Part shown: positions 53,104 to 64,000 of the stretch, piece by piece
Layout of the letters: each line of letters starts with the position of its first letter
Numbering within the stretch: position 1 is the stretch's first letter
Source of the DNA: Eutreptiella sp. 'Long Island Sound 2002'
Lineage: Eukaryota > Euglenozoa > Euglenophyceae > Eutreptiales > Eutreptiaceae
Length of the DNA stretch: 64,000 nucleotides
Assembly: GCA_964036045.1 (NCBI GenBank)
Contig: OZ038392.1
Coordinates: forward strand, 42,642,978 to 42,706,977
Direction: 5' to 3'
The notes under the pieces: model-generated
What the model saw: the letters and a program-made list of their open reading frames with translations, nothing else
The model's database searches: none
What the model was told of the DNA's origin: nothing
Program-made: the position numbers and the translations under genes

Positions 53104-56100
53104 TGGGCAGAGGGCAGTGGGCATTGTAACGCACTGCCACGCCGCCTGAGGGCCGTGGGCATCGGAAATCTCGCTTCGCACTGCCTCATTGCCTGGGGGC
53201 AGTGGGCAGTGGTACTCCTGCCGTACACTGCCTCCCTGCCTGGGGCAGTGGGCAGTGGACCCCCTGCGACGCACTGCCCCACGGCCTGGGGGCCGTGGGC
53301 AGCGCAACTCCTGCAATACACCGCCCCAGTGCCCGGGGGCAGGGGGCAGTGGATCTCCTGCAATGCACTGCCGGACTGCCTGGGGGCAGTGGGCAGTGGA
53401 CCTCCCGCAATACACTTCCTCACTGCCTGGGGGCAGTGGGCAGTGGACCTCCTGCAATGCACTGCCTCACTGCCTGGGGGCAGTGGGCAGTGGACCTCCT
53501 GCAATATAGAGCCCCACTGCCTGGGGGCAGTGGGCAGTGGGCCTCCTGCAATACACTGCCCCAATGCCTGGGGGCAGTGGGCAGTGGACCTCCTACAACG
53601 CACTGCCCCACTGCCTGGGGGCAGTGGGCAGTGGACCTCCTGCAGTACACTGCCCCATTGCCTGGGGCCAGTGGGCAGTGGACCCCCCTCAATGCACTGC
53701 CACACTGCCTGGGGGCAGTGGGCAGTGGACCCCCCTCAATGCACTGCCTCACTGCCTGGGGGCAGTGGGCAGTGGACCTCCTTCAATGCACTGCCTCACT
53801 GCCTGGGGGCAGTGGGCAGTGGACCTCCTGCAATGCACTGCCTCACTGCCTGGGGGCAGTGGGCAGTTGACCTCCTACAACGCACTGCCCCACTGCCTGG
53901 GGGCAGCGGGCAGTGGACCTCCTGCAATGCACTGCCTCACTACCTGGGGGCAGTGGGCAGTGGACCTCCTGCAATACACTGCCTCACTGCCTGGGGGCAG
54001 CGGGCAGTGGACCTCCTGCAATACACTGCCGCACTGCCTTGGGGCAGTGGGCAGTGGACCTCTTTCAATGCACTGCCCCACTGCCTGGGGGCAGTGGGCA
54101 GTGGACCTCTTGCAACACACTGCCGCACTGCCTGGGGGCAGTGGGCAGTGGACCTCCTTCAATGCACTGCCTCACTGCCTGGGGGCAGTGGGCAGTGGAC
54201 CTCCTGCAATGCGCTGCCTCACTGCCTGGGGGCAGAGGGCAGTGGACCTCTTGCAATACACTGCCGCACTGCCTGGGGGCAGTGGGCAGTGGACCTCCTT
54301 GAATGCACTGCCCCACAGCCTAGGGGCAGTGGGCAGTGGACCTCCTGCAATGCACTGCCGCACTGCTTGGGGGCAGTGGGCACTGGACCTCCTTCAATGC
54401 ACTGCCTCACTGCGTGCGGGCAGTGGACAGCGGACCTCCTGCAGTACACTGCCCCAGCGCCTGGGGGCAGCGGGCACTGGACCTCCTGCAATGCACTGCC
54501 TCACTGCCTGGGGGCAGTGGGCAGTGGACCTTCCGCAATACACTGCCCCACTGCCTGGGGGCAGTGGGCAGTGGACCTTCTTCAATGCACTGCCTCACTG
54601 CCTGGGGGCAGTGGGCAGTGGACCTCCTGCAATGCACTGCCCCACTGCCCGGCGGGGTCAGTGGGCAGTGAAGCTCCTGCAATACACTTCCGCACCGCCT
54701 GGGGGCAGTGGGCAGTGGACCTTCTTCAATGCACTGCCTCACTGCCTGGGGGCAGTGGGCAGTGGACCTCCTGCAATGCACTGTCTCACTGCCCGGGGGC
54801 AGTGGGCAGTGGCCCTCCTGCAATACACTGCCCCGCTGCCTGGGGGCAGTGGGCAGTGGACCTTCTGCAATAGACTGCCCCGCTGCCTCGGGGCAGGGGG
54901 AGTGGACCTCCTTCAATGCACTGCCTCACTGCCTAGGGGCAGTGGGCAGTGGACCTTCCGCAATACACTGCCCCACTGCCTGGGGGCACTGGGCAGTGGA
55001 CCTTCCGCAATACACTGCCTCACTGCCTGGGGGCAGTGGGCAGTGGACCTTCCGCAATACACTGCCCCACTGCCTGGGGGCAGTGGGCAGTGGACCTTCT
55101 TCAATGCACTGCCTCACTGCCTGGGGGCAGTGGGCAGTGGACTTTCTGCAATAGACTGCCCCGCTGCCTCGGGGCAGCGGGCAGTGGACCTCCTGCAATA
55201 CACTGCCCCGCTGCCTAGGGGCAGTTACACTTCCCCAGTGCCTGGGGGCAGTGGGCAGTGAAGCTCCTGCAATACACTGCCGCACCGCCTGGGGGCAGTG
55301 GGCAGTGGACCTTCTTCAATGCACCGCCTCACTGCCTGGGGCAGTGGGCAGTGGACCTCCTACAATACACTGCCCCACTGCCTGGGGGCAGTGGGCAGTG
55401 GACCTTCTGCAATAGACTGCCCCGCTGCCTCGGGGCAACGGGCAGTGGACCTCTTCCAATACACTGCCTCACTGCCCGGGGGCAGCGGGCAGTGGACCTC
55501 CTTCAATGCACCGCCCCACTGCCTAGGGGCAGTGGGCAGTGGACCTTCCGCAATATACTGCCCCACTATCTGGGGGCAGTGGGCAGTGAAGCTCCTGCAA
55601 TACACTGCCGCACCGCTTGGGGGCAGTGGGCAGTGGACCTTCTTCAATGCACCGCCTCACTGCCTCGGGGCAGTGGGCCGTGGACCTCCTGCAACACACG
55701 GCCTCACTGCCTGGGGGCAGTGGGTAGTGGACCTCCCGCAACACACTGCCTCACTGCCTGGGGGCAGTGGGCAGTGGACCTCCTGCTATACACTGCCCCA
55801 CTGCCTGGGGGCAGTGGGCAGTGGACCTCCTTCAGTACACTGCCTCACTGCCTGGGGGCAGTGGGCAGTGGACCTCCTTCAATGCAATGCCTCACTGCCT
55901 GGGGGCAGTGGGCATTGGACCTCCTGCAGTACACTGCCCCACGGCATGGGGGCAGCGGGCGTTGCAACTCCTGCAATACACTGCCTCACTGCCTAGGGGC
56001 AGCGGGCAGTGGAACTTCTGCAATGCACCGCCTCACTGCCTGGGGGCAGCGGGCAGTGGAACTCCTGCAACACACTGCCACAGCGCTTGGGGGCAGTGGG

Positions 56101-59100
56101 CAGTGGGACTTCTGCAATACACTGCCCCAGTGCCCGGGGGCATTGGGCAGTGGACCTTCTTCAATGCACCGCCTCACTGCCTGGGGCAGTGGGCAGTGGA
56201 CCTCCTACAACACACGGCCTCACTTCCTGGGGGCAGTGGGTAGTGGACCTCCCGCAATACACTGCCTCACTGCCTGGGGGCAGTGGGCAGTGGACCTTCC
56301 GCAATACACTGCCCCACTGCCTGGGGGCAGTGGGCAGTGGACCTTCTTCAATGCACTGCCTCACTGCCTGGGGGCAGTGGGCAGTGGACCTTCTGCAATA
56401 GACTGCCCCGCTGCCTCGGGGCAGCGGGCAGTGGACCTCCTGCAATACACTGCCCCGCTGCCTAGGGGCAGTTACACTTCCCCAGTGCCTGGGGGCAGTG
56501 GGCAGTGAAGCTCCTGCAATACACTGCCGCACCGCCTGGGGGCAGTGGGCAGTGGACCTTCTTCAATGCACCGCCTCAATGCCTGGGGCAGTGGGCAGTG
56601 GACCTCCTGCAATACACTGCCCCACTGCCTGGGGGCAGTGGGCAGTGGACCTTCTGCAATAGACTGCCCCGCTGCCTCGGGGCAACGGGCAGTGGACCTC
56701 TTGCAATACACTGCCTCACTGCCCGGGGGCAGCGGGCAGTGGACCTCCTTCAATGCACCGCCCCACTGCCTAGGGGCAGTGGGCAGTGGACCTTCCGCAA
56801 TATACTGCCCCACTATCTGGGGGCAGTGGGCAGTGAAGCTCCTGCAATACACTGCCGCACCGCTTGGGGGCAGTGGGCAGTGGACCTTCTTCAATGCACC
56901 GCCTCACTGCCTCGGGGCAGTGGGCCGTGGACCTCCTGCAACACACGGCCTCACTGCCTGGGGGCAGTGGGTAGTGGACCTCCCGCAACACACTGCCTCA
57001 CTGCCTGGGGGCAGTGGGCAGTGGACCTCCTGCTATACACTGCCCCACTGCCTGGGGGCAGTGGGCAGTGGACCTCCTTCAGTACACTGCCTCACTGCCT
57101 GGGGGCAGTGGGCAGTGGACCTCCTTCAATGCAATGCCTCACTGCCTGGGGGCAGTGGGCATTGGACCTCCTGCAGTACACTGCCCCACGGCATGGGGGC
57201 AGCGGGCGTTGCAACTCCTGCAATACACTGCCTCACTGCCTAGGGGCAGCGGGCAGTGGAACTTCTGCAATGCACCGCCTCACTGCCTGGGGGCAGCGGG
57301 CAGTGGAACTCCTGCAACACACTGCCACAGCGCTTGGGGGCAGTGGGCAGTGGGACTTCTGCAATACACTGCCCCAGTGCCCGGGGGCATTGGGCAGTGG
57401 ACCTTCTTCAATGCACCGCCTCACTGCCTGGGGCAGTGGGCAGTGGACCTCCTACAACACACGGCCTCACTTCCTGGGGGCAGTGGGTAGTGGACCTCCC
57501 GCAACACACTGCCTCACTGCCTGGGGGCAGTGGGCAGTGGACCTCCTGCTATACACTGCCCCACTGCCTGGGGGCAGTGGGCAGTGGACCTCCTGCAATG
57601 CACTGCCGCACTGCCTGGGGGCAGTGGGCAGTGGGCAGTGGACCTCGTGCAATACACTGCCCCACTGCCTGGGGGTAGTGGGCAGTGGGCCTCCCGCAAT
57701 ACACTGCCCCACTGCCTGGGGGCAGTGGGTAGTGGCCCTCCTGCAATGCACTGCCTCACTGCCTGGGGGCAGTGGGCAGTGGACCTCCTGCAATACACTG
57801 CCCCACTGCCTGGGTGCAGTGGGCAGTGGACCTCCTGCAATACACTACACCACTGCCCGGGGGCAGTGGGAAGTGGACCTCCTGCAATACACTGCCTCAC
57901 TGCCTGGGGGCAGTGGGCACTGGACCTCCTACAGTACACTGCCTCACGGCCTGGGGGCAGTGGGCAGTGGAATTCCCGCAGTACACTGCCCCACTGCCTG
58001 GGGGCAGTGGGCAGTGGACCTCCTGCAGTACACTGCCTCGCTGCCTGGGGGCAGTGGGCAGTGGAACTTGTGCAATGTACTCCCTCACTGCCTGGGGGCA
58101 GTGGGCGGTGGACCTCCTGCAGTACACTGCCCCACTGCCTGGGGGCAGTGGGCAGTGGAACTCCTGCAATACACTGCCTCACTGCCTGGGGGCAGTGGGC
58201 AGTGGACCTTCTGCAATACACTGCCGCACTGCCTGGGGGCAGTGGGCAGTGGAACTCCTGCAACACACTGCCACACCGCCTGGGGGCAGTGGGCAGTGGG
58301 ACTTTTGCAATACACTGCCCCGGTGCCCGGGGGCAGTGGGCAGTGGACCTCCTGCAATGCACTGCCTCACTGCTTGGGGGCACTGGGCAGTGGACCTCCT
58401 GCAACACACTGCCTCACTGCCTGAGGGCAGTGGGCAGTGGACCTCCTTCAGTACACTGCCTCACTGCCTGGGGGCAGTGGGCAGTGGAATTCCCGCAGTA
58501 CACTGCCCCACTGCCTGGGGGCAGTGGGCAGTGGATCTCCTGCAATATACTGCCTCACTGCCTGGGGGCAGCCGGCAGTGGACCTCCTGCAGTACACTGC
58601 CCCACTGCCTGAGGGCAGTGGGCAGTGGACCTCCTACAACGCACTGCCCCACTGCCTGGGGGCAGTGGGCAGTGGACCTCCTGCAGTACACTGCCTCACT
58701 GCCTGGGGGCAGTGAACAGTGGACCTCCTGCAGCACACTGCCCCACTGCCTGGGGGCAGTGGGCACTGGACCTCCTGCAATACACTGCCCCACTGCCTGG
58801 GGGCAGTGGGCAGAGGAACTCCTGCAACACACTGCCTCACTGCCTGGGGGCAGCGGGCGGTGCAACTCCTGCAATGCACTGCCTCACTGCTTGGGGGGCA
58901 GTGGGCAGTGGAACTCCTGCAATGCACTGCCTCACTGCCGTGGGGCAGTGGGCAGTGGACCTCCTGCAGTACACTGCCCCACTCACTGCCCGGGGGCAGT
59001 GGGTAGTGGACCTTCTGCAATACACTGCCCCACTGCCTGGGGGCACTCGGCAATGGACCTCCTGCAACACACTGCCTCACTGCCTGGGGGCAGTGGGCAG

Positions 59101-60358
59101 TGGACCTCCTGCAATACACTGCCTCACTGCCTGGGGGCAGTGGGCAGTGGAAGTCCTGTGATACACTGCCTCACTGCTTGGGGGCAGTGGGCAGTCGAAC
59201 TCCTGCAGTACACTGCCCCACCGCCTGGGGGCAGTGGGCAGTGGACCTCCTGCAATACACTGCCCCACTGCCTGGGGGCAGTGGGCAGTGGACCCCCTGC
59301 AATACACTGCCCCACTGCCTCGGGGCAGTGGGCAGTGGACCTCCTGCAATACACTGCCTCACTGCCTGGGGGCAGTGGGCAGTCGAACTCCTGCACTACA
59401 CTGCCCCACTGCCTGGGTGCAGTGGGCAGTGGACCTCCTGCAATACACTACACCACTGCCTGGGGGCAGTGGGCAGTGGACCTCCTGCAGTACACTGCCT
59501 CACTGCCTGGGGGCAGTGGGCAGTGGAACTCCTGCAATGCACTGCCTCACTGCCCGGGGGCAGTGGGCAGTGGACCTCCTGCAGTATACTGCCCCACTGC
59601 CTGGGCAGTGGGCAGTGGAACTCCTGCAATACACTGCCCCACTGCCTGGGGGCAGTGGGCGGTGGACCTCCTGCAATACACTACACCACTGCCTGGGGGC
59701 AGTGGGCAGTGGACCTCCTGCAGTACACTGCCTCACTGCCTGGGGGCAGTGGGCAGTGTAACTCCTGCAGTACACTGCCCCACTGCCTGGGGGCAGTGGG
59801 CAGTGGACCTTCTTCAATGCACTGCCTCACTGCTTGGGGGCAGCGGGCAGTGGACCTCCTGCAGTACACTGCCCCACTGCCTGGGCAGTGGACCCCCGCA
59901 GTATACTGCCTCACTGCCTGGGGGAAGTGGGCAGTGGACCTTCTGCAATGCACTGCCTCACTGCCTGGGGGCAGTGGGCAGTGGACCTCCTTTAACACAC
60001 TGCCTCACTGCCTGGGGGCAGTGGGCAGTGGAATTCCTGCATCACACCGCCTCACTGCCTCGGGGCAGTGGGCGGTGGACCTTCTGCAATACACTGCCCC
60101 ATTGCCTGGGGGACAATGGGCAGTGGACCTCCTGCAACACACTGCCTCACTGCCTGGGGGCAGTGGGCAGTGCAACTCCTGCAATACACTGCCTCACCGC
60201 CTGAGGGCAGTGGGCAGTGGACCCCTTGCAATACAGTGCCCCACTGCCTGGGGGCAGTGGGCAGTGGACCTCCTGCAGTACACTGCCTCACTGCCTCGGG
60301 GCAGTGGGCAGTGGAACTCCTGCAGTACACCGCCTCACTGCCTGGGGGCAGTGGGCAG
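53104..60358 (+). repeat. 47-bp minisatellite array 1, about 150 copies
   Basis: The unit begins TGGACCTCCTGCAATACACT and continues GCCYCACTGCCTGGGGGCAG then TGGGCAG. It contains the perfect hairpin CACTGCC-TGGG-GGCAGTG (7-bp arms, 4-base loop). Units vary mainly at a few fixed positions (CTGC/CTTC/CCGC, CAATAC/CAATGC/CAGTAC, CCCCA/CCTCA). Because 47 is not a multiple of 3, three units (141 bp) form one 47-codon period in each frame, and stops are nearly absent on the + strand. The first copies (53104-53190) are the most diverged, as expected at an array edge. Not a gene. Confidence 0.97.
55010..57503 (+). repeat. 1,247-bp segmental duplication inside the 47-bp array
   Basis: A block containing a characteristic shortened unit (GGGGCAGTTACACTTCCCC) and several odd units occurs twice in tandem (about 55010-56256 and 56257-57503) with an offset of 1,247 bp. 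The offset is not a multiple of 47 because the block includes shortened units. Confidence 0.85.
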
Positions 60359-60610
60359 TGGTGTGGTGTGGTGTGGTGTGGTGTGGTGTGGTGTGGTGTG
60401 GTGTGGTGTGGTGTGGTGTGGTGTGGTGTGGCGTGGTGTGGTGTGGTGTGGTGTGGTGTGGTGTGGTGTGGTGTGGTGTGGTGTGGTGTGGTGTGGTGTG
60501 GTGTGGTGTGGTGTGGTGTGGTGTGGTGTGGTGTGGTGTGGTGTGGTGTGGTGTGGTGTGGTGTGGTGTGGTGTGGTGTGGTGTGGTGTGGTGTGGTGTG
60601 GTGTGGTGTG
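60359..60610. repeat. Pentamer microsatellite (GGTGT)n, about 50 copies
   Basis: A pure tract with one GGCGT variant near 60430, directly joined to the last 47-bp unit of array 1. The equivalent tract in unit 1 has only about 8 copies. It gives Cys/Gly/Val/Trp frames that are artefacts. Confidence 0.97.
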
Positions 60611-60939
60611 CCGAAGGCGCTATTACCAAAAGGCAAAGGCCGGGATGTCTACCCACGGGTACAGGTAAACGGGCTGGGCTGTCTGTGTTGTGTGCGCGCT
60701 CTGTGTAAGTGTGTTGTTGCATAGCCGGACCAGTGCACTTGCGCACTTGGCCGACACTGCCCTGCCGACGCCTGCGCGCAGTCACACAGGGTCTCATGGG
60801 TCCACTGCACCCTGCGTGCCGCGCTGCACCATCTGTGCTGTTTGTGTGGTGCTGCACTGCTTGGTGCTGTGCACTACACTTGCACTGCTTGGTGCTGTGC
60901 ACTATACTGCACTGTGTGCGCCCTGCTGTACTGTTGTTT

Positions 60940-63900
60940 TGGGCAGAGGGCAGTGGGCATTGTAACGCACTGCCACGCCGCCTGAGGGCCGTGGGCATCG
61001 GAAATCTCGCTTCGCACTGCCTCATTGCCTGGGGGCAGTGGGCAGTGGTACTCCTGCCGTACACTGCCTCCCTGCCTGGGGCAGTGGGCAGTGGACCCCC
61101 TGCGACGCACTGCCCCACGGCCTGGGGGCCGTGGGCAGCGCAACTCCTGCAATACACCGCCCCAGTGCCCGGGGGCAGGGGGCAGTGGATCTCCTGCAAT
61201 GCACTGCCGGACTGCCTGGGGGCAGTGGGCAGTGGACCTCTTGCAATACACTTCCTCACTGCCTGGGGGCAGTGGGCAGTGGACCTCCTGCAATGCACTG
61301 CCTCACTGCCTGGGGGCAGTGGGCAGTGGACCTCCTGCAATACACTGCCCCAATGCCTGGGGGCAGTGGGCAGTGGACCTCCTTCAGTACACTGCCTCAC
61401 TGCTTGGGGGCAGTGGGCAGTGGACCTCCTGCAATACACTGCCCACTGCCTGGGGGCAGTGGGCAGTGGACCTCCTGCAGTACACTGCCCCATTGCTTGG
61501 GGGCAGTGGGCAGTGGACCTCCTGCAATACACTGCCTCACTGCCTGGGGGCAGTGGGCAGTGGACCCCCCTCAATGCACTGCCACACTACCTGGGGGCAG
61601 TGGGCAGTGGACCCCCCTCAATGCACTGCCTCACTGCCCGGGGGCAGTGGGCAGTGGACCTCCTTCAATGCACTGCCTCACTGCCTGGGGGCAGTGGGCA
61701 GTGGACCTCCTGCAATGCACTGCCTCACTCTCTGGGGGCAGTGGGCAGTGGACCCCCCTCAATGCACTGCCACACTACCTGGGGGCAGTGGGCAGTGGAC
61801 CCCCCTCAATGCACTGCCACACTACCTGGGGGCAGTGGGCAGTGGACCCCCCTCAATGCACTGCCTCACTGCCCGGGGGCAGTGGGCAGTGGACCTCCTT
61901 CAATGCACTGCCTCACTGCCTGGGGGCAGTGGGCAGTGGACCTCCTGCAGTACACTGCCCCATTGCCTGGGGGCAGTGGGCAGTGGACCTCCTGCAATAC
62001 ACTGCCTCACTGACTCGGGGCAGTGGGCAGTGGACCCCCCTCAATGCACTGCCACACTGCCTGGGGGCAGTGGGCAGTGGGCAGTGGACCCCCCTCAATG
62101 CACTGCCTCACTGCCCGGGGGCAGTGGGCATTCGACCTCCTACAACACACTGCCCCACTGCCTGGGGGCAGCGGGCAGTGGACCTCCTTTAATGCACTGC
62201 CCACTGCCTGGGGGCAGTGGGCAGTGGTCCTCCTGCAATGCACTGCCCCACTGCCTGGGGGCAGCGGGCAGTTGACCTCGTGCAATGCACTGCCTCACTG
62301 CCTGGGGGCAGCGGGCAGTGGACCTCCTTTAATGCACTGCCCCACTGCCTAGGGGCAGTGGGCAGTGGACCTCCTGCAATACACTGCCGCACTGCCTGGG
62401 GGCAGTGGGGAGTGGACCTCCTTCAATGCACTGCCTCACTGCCTGGGGGCAGTGGGCAGTGGACCTCTTGCAGTACACTGCCGCATTGCCTGGGGGCAGT
62501 GGGCAGTGGACCTCCTTCAATGCACTGCCTCACTGCCTGGGGCCAGTGGGCAGTGGACCTCCTGCAATGCACTGCCTCACTGCCTGGGGGCACAGGGCAG
62601 TGGACCTCTTGCAATACACTGCCGCACTGCCTGGGGGCAGTGGGCAGTGGACCTCCTTTAATGCACTGCCCCACTGCCTAGGGGCAGCGGGCAGTGGACC
62701 TCCTGCAATGCACTGCCGCACTGCCGGGGGGCAGTGGGCACTGGACCTCCTCCAATGCACTGCCTCACTGCCTGGGGGCAGTGGGTAGCGGACCTCCTGC
62801 AATACACTGCCTCACTGCCTGGGGGCAGCGGGCAGTGGACCTCTTTCAATGCACTGCCCCACTGCCTAGGGGCAGTGGGCAGTGGACCTTCCGCAATACA
62901 CTGCCCCACTGCCTGGGGGCAGTGGGCAGTGAAGCTCCTGCCATACACTGCCGCACCGCCTGGGGGCAGTGGGCAGTGGACCTTCTTCAATGCACCGCCT
63001 CACTGCCTGGGGCAGTGGGCAGTGGACCTCCTGCAACACACGGCCTCACTGCCTGGGGGCAGTGGGTAGTGGACCTCCCGCAAAACACTGCCTCACTGCC
63101 TGGGGGCAGTGGGCAGTGGACCTCCTGCTATACACTGCCCCACTGCCTGGGGGCAGTGGGCAGTGGACCTCCTGCAATGCACTGCCGCACTGCCTGGGGT
63201 CAGTGGGCAGTGGGCAGTGGACCTCCTGCAATACACTACCCCACTGCCTGGGGGTAGTGGGTAGTGGGCCTCCCGCAATACACTGCCCCACTGCCTGGGG
63301 GCAGTGGGCAGCGGACCTCCTGCAATGCACTGCCCCACTGCCTGGGTGCAGTGGGCAGTTGACCTCCTGCAATACACTACACCACTGCCCGGGGGCAGTG
63401 GGTAGTGGACCTCCTGCAATACACTGCCTCACTGCCTGGGGGCAGTGGGTTCTGGACCTCGTACAGTACACTGCCCCACTGCCTGGGGGCAGTGGGCAGT
63501 GGACCTCCTTCAGTACACTGCCTCACTGCCTGGGGGCAGTGGGCAGTGGAACTTCTGCAATGCACCGCCTCACTGCCTGGGGGCAGTGGGCGGTGGACCT
63601 CCTGCAGTACACTCCCCCAGTGCCTGGGGGCACTGGGCAGTGGACCTCCTGCAACACACGGCCTCACTGCCTGGGGGCAGTGGGTAGTGGACCTCCCGCA
63701 ACACACTGCCTCACTGCCTGGGGGCAGTGGGCAGTGGACCTCTTGCAATACACTACCCCACTGCCTGGGGGTAGTGGGCAGTGGGCCTCCCGCAATACAC
63801 TGCCCCACTGCCTGGGGGCAGTGGGCAGCGGACCTCCTGCAATGCACTGCCTCACTGCCCTGGGGGCAGTGGGCAGTGGACCTCCTGCAATACACTGCCC

Positions 63901-64000
63901 GACTACCTGGCCGCAGTGGACAGTGGACCTCCTGCAATACACTACACCACTGCCCGGGGGCAGCGGGCAGTGGACCTCCTGCAATACACTGCCTCACTGC
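60940..64000 (+). repeat. 47-bp minisatellite array 2, about 65 copies, truncated by window
   Basis: Same 47-bp unit and hairpin as array 1. It contains local runs of identical variants, such as repeated ACCCCCCTCAATGCACTGCC units at 61564-61860, showing local amplification. Confidence 0.97.

Larger units (their letters stand above)
52735..60358 (+). repeat. Higher-order repeat unit 1: pentamer tract, spacer, 47-bp array
   Basis: Order: (GGTGT)n of about 8 copies (52735-52774), a spacer of about 330 bp starting CCGAAGGCGCTATTACC, then the 47-bp array. The same order recurs at 60359 with a period of 7,836 bp measured at the CCGAAG anchor (52775 and 60611). Spacers of the two units are almost identical over their whole length. 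Confidence 0.92.
60359..64000 (+). repeat. Higher-order repeat unit 2, runs off the window
   Basis: (GGTGT)n, spacer (60611-60940) and a second 47-bp array. Spacer differences from unit 1 are few (for example GCTGTCTGTG for GCTGTGTGTG, and GTCACACAGG for GTCGCACAGG). The first units of the array repeat those of array 1 almost base for base to about 61240, after which the arrays differ in unit order. Confidence 0.92.

Noticed and set aside
52873-60204. Very long + strand open frames (up to about 810 codons) with a 47-residue repeat, and matching long minus-strand frames
   Set aside because: They follow from a 47-bp unit lacking stop codons. Overlapping frames of equal quality exist, with no splice or start context and no frame-specific conservation between units.
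52735-64000. CRISPR-like array (regular repeats with short inverted arms)
   Set aside because: There are no unique spacers between repeats, the unit is contiguous, no cas genes are present, and the DNA is eukaryotic.

Overview
The window is nuclear DNA of a eukaryote, not a prokaryote. Recognisable proteins are broken into short exons of about 57-390 bp joined across mostly long introns (0.5-6.7 kb) with GT-AG borders and one GC-AG border. The sequence also carries tRNA-derived SINE-like copies, a MITE-like element, a Harbinger-type transposase remnant, a LINE-like retroelement remnant, and more than 30 pure C or G runs of about 10-19 bases. A unicellular alga or other protist with an expanded, repeat-rich genome fits best (long introns, a GC donor, an UshA-type nucleotidase with an ankyrin-like tail). 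I cannot name the lineage from sequence alone.

Layout, all recognised genes on the + strand: (1) 1-4,732, the 3' end of a coiled-coil protein gene of unknown function. (2) 4,733-15,866, intergenic, with a near-perfect 675-bp tandem duplication, a 162-bp repeat pair exactly 1,400 bp apart, and a decayed DDE transposase. (3) 15,867-30,153, a complete four-exon short-chain dehydrogenase/reductase gene (300 aa) spread over 14.3 kb. Its introns hold an inverted-repeat family, a 0.55-kb heptamer satellite and a 5'-truncated retroelement with an RNase H domain. (4) 31,686-32,580, a small candidate gene of 218 aa, unrecognised. (5) 32,581-37,642, intergenic, with a degenerate repeat field and a 0.36-kb MITE-like element with poly-C termini. 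(6) 37,643-51,734 and probably beyond, eight exons of a metallophosphoesterase/5'-nucleotidase whose reading frame continues into an ankyrin-like segment. No stop codon is reached inside the window.

(7) 52,400-64,000, a large minisatellite domain. A 47-bp unit containing a short perfect hairpin is repeated about 150 times, then interrupted by a (GGTGT)n tract and a unique spacer. The same spacer and array then start again 7,836 bp later and run off the end. Because 47 is not a multiple of 3 and the unit has almost no stop codons, very long open frames run through it in all three + frames; I treat these as by-products of the repeat. If the nucleotidase gene continues downstream, the whole satellite would lie inside an intron of more than 12 kb.

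The genes do not form an obvious pathway. The SDR is an NAD(P)-dependent oxidoreductase with a possible organelle-targeting leader. The nucleotidase carries a Met-Gly-Cys start that could be lipid-modified. All exon coordinates are manual, from splice-site phase and family motifs; none is supported by transcript data.
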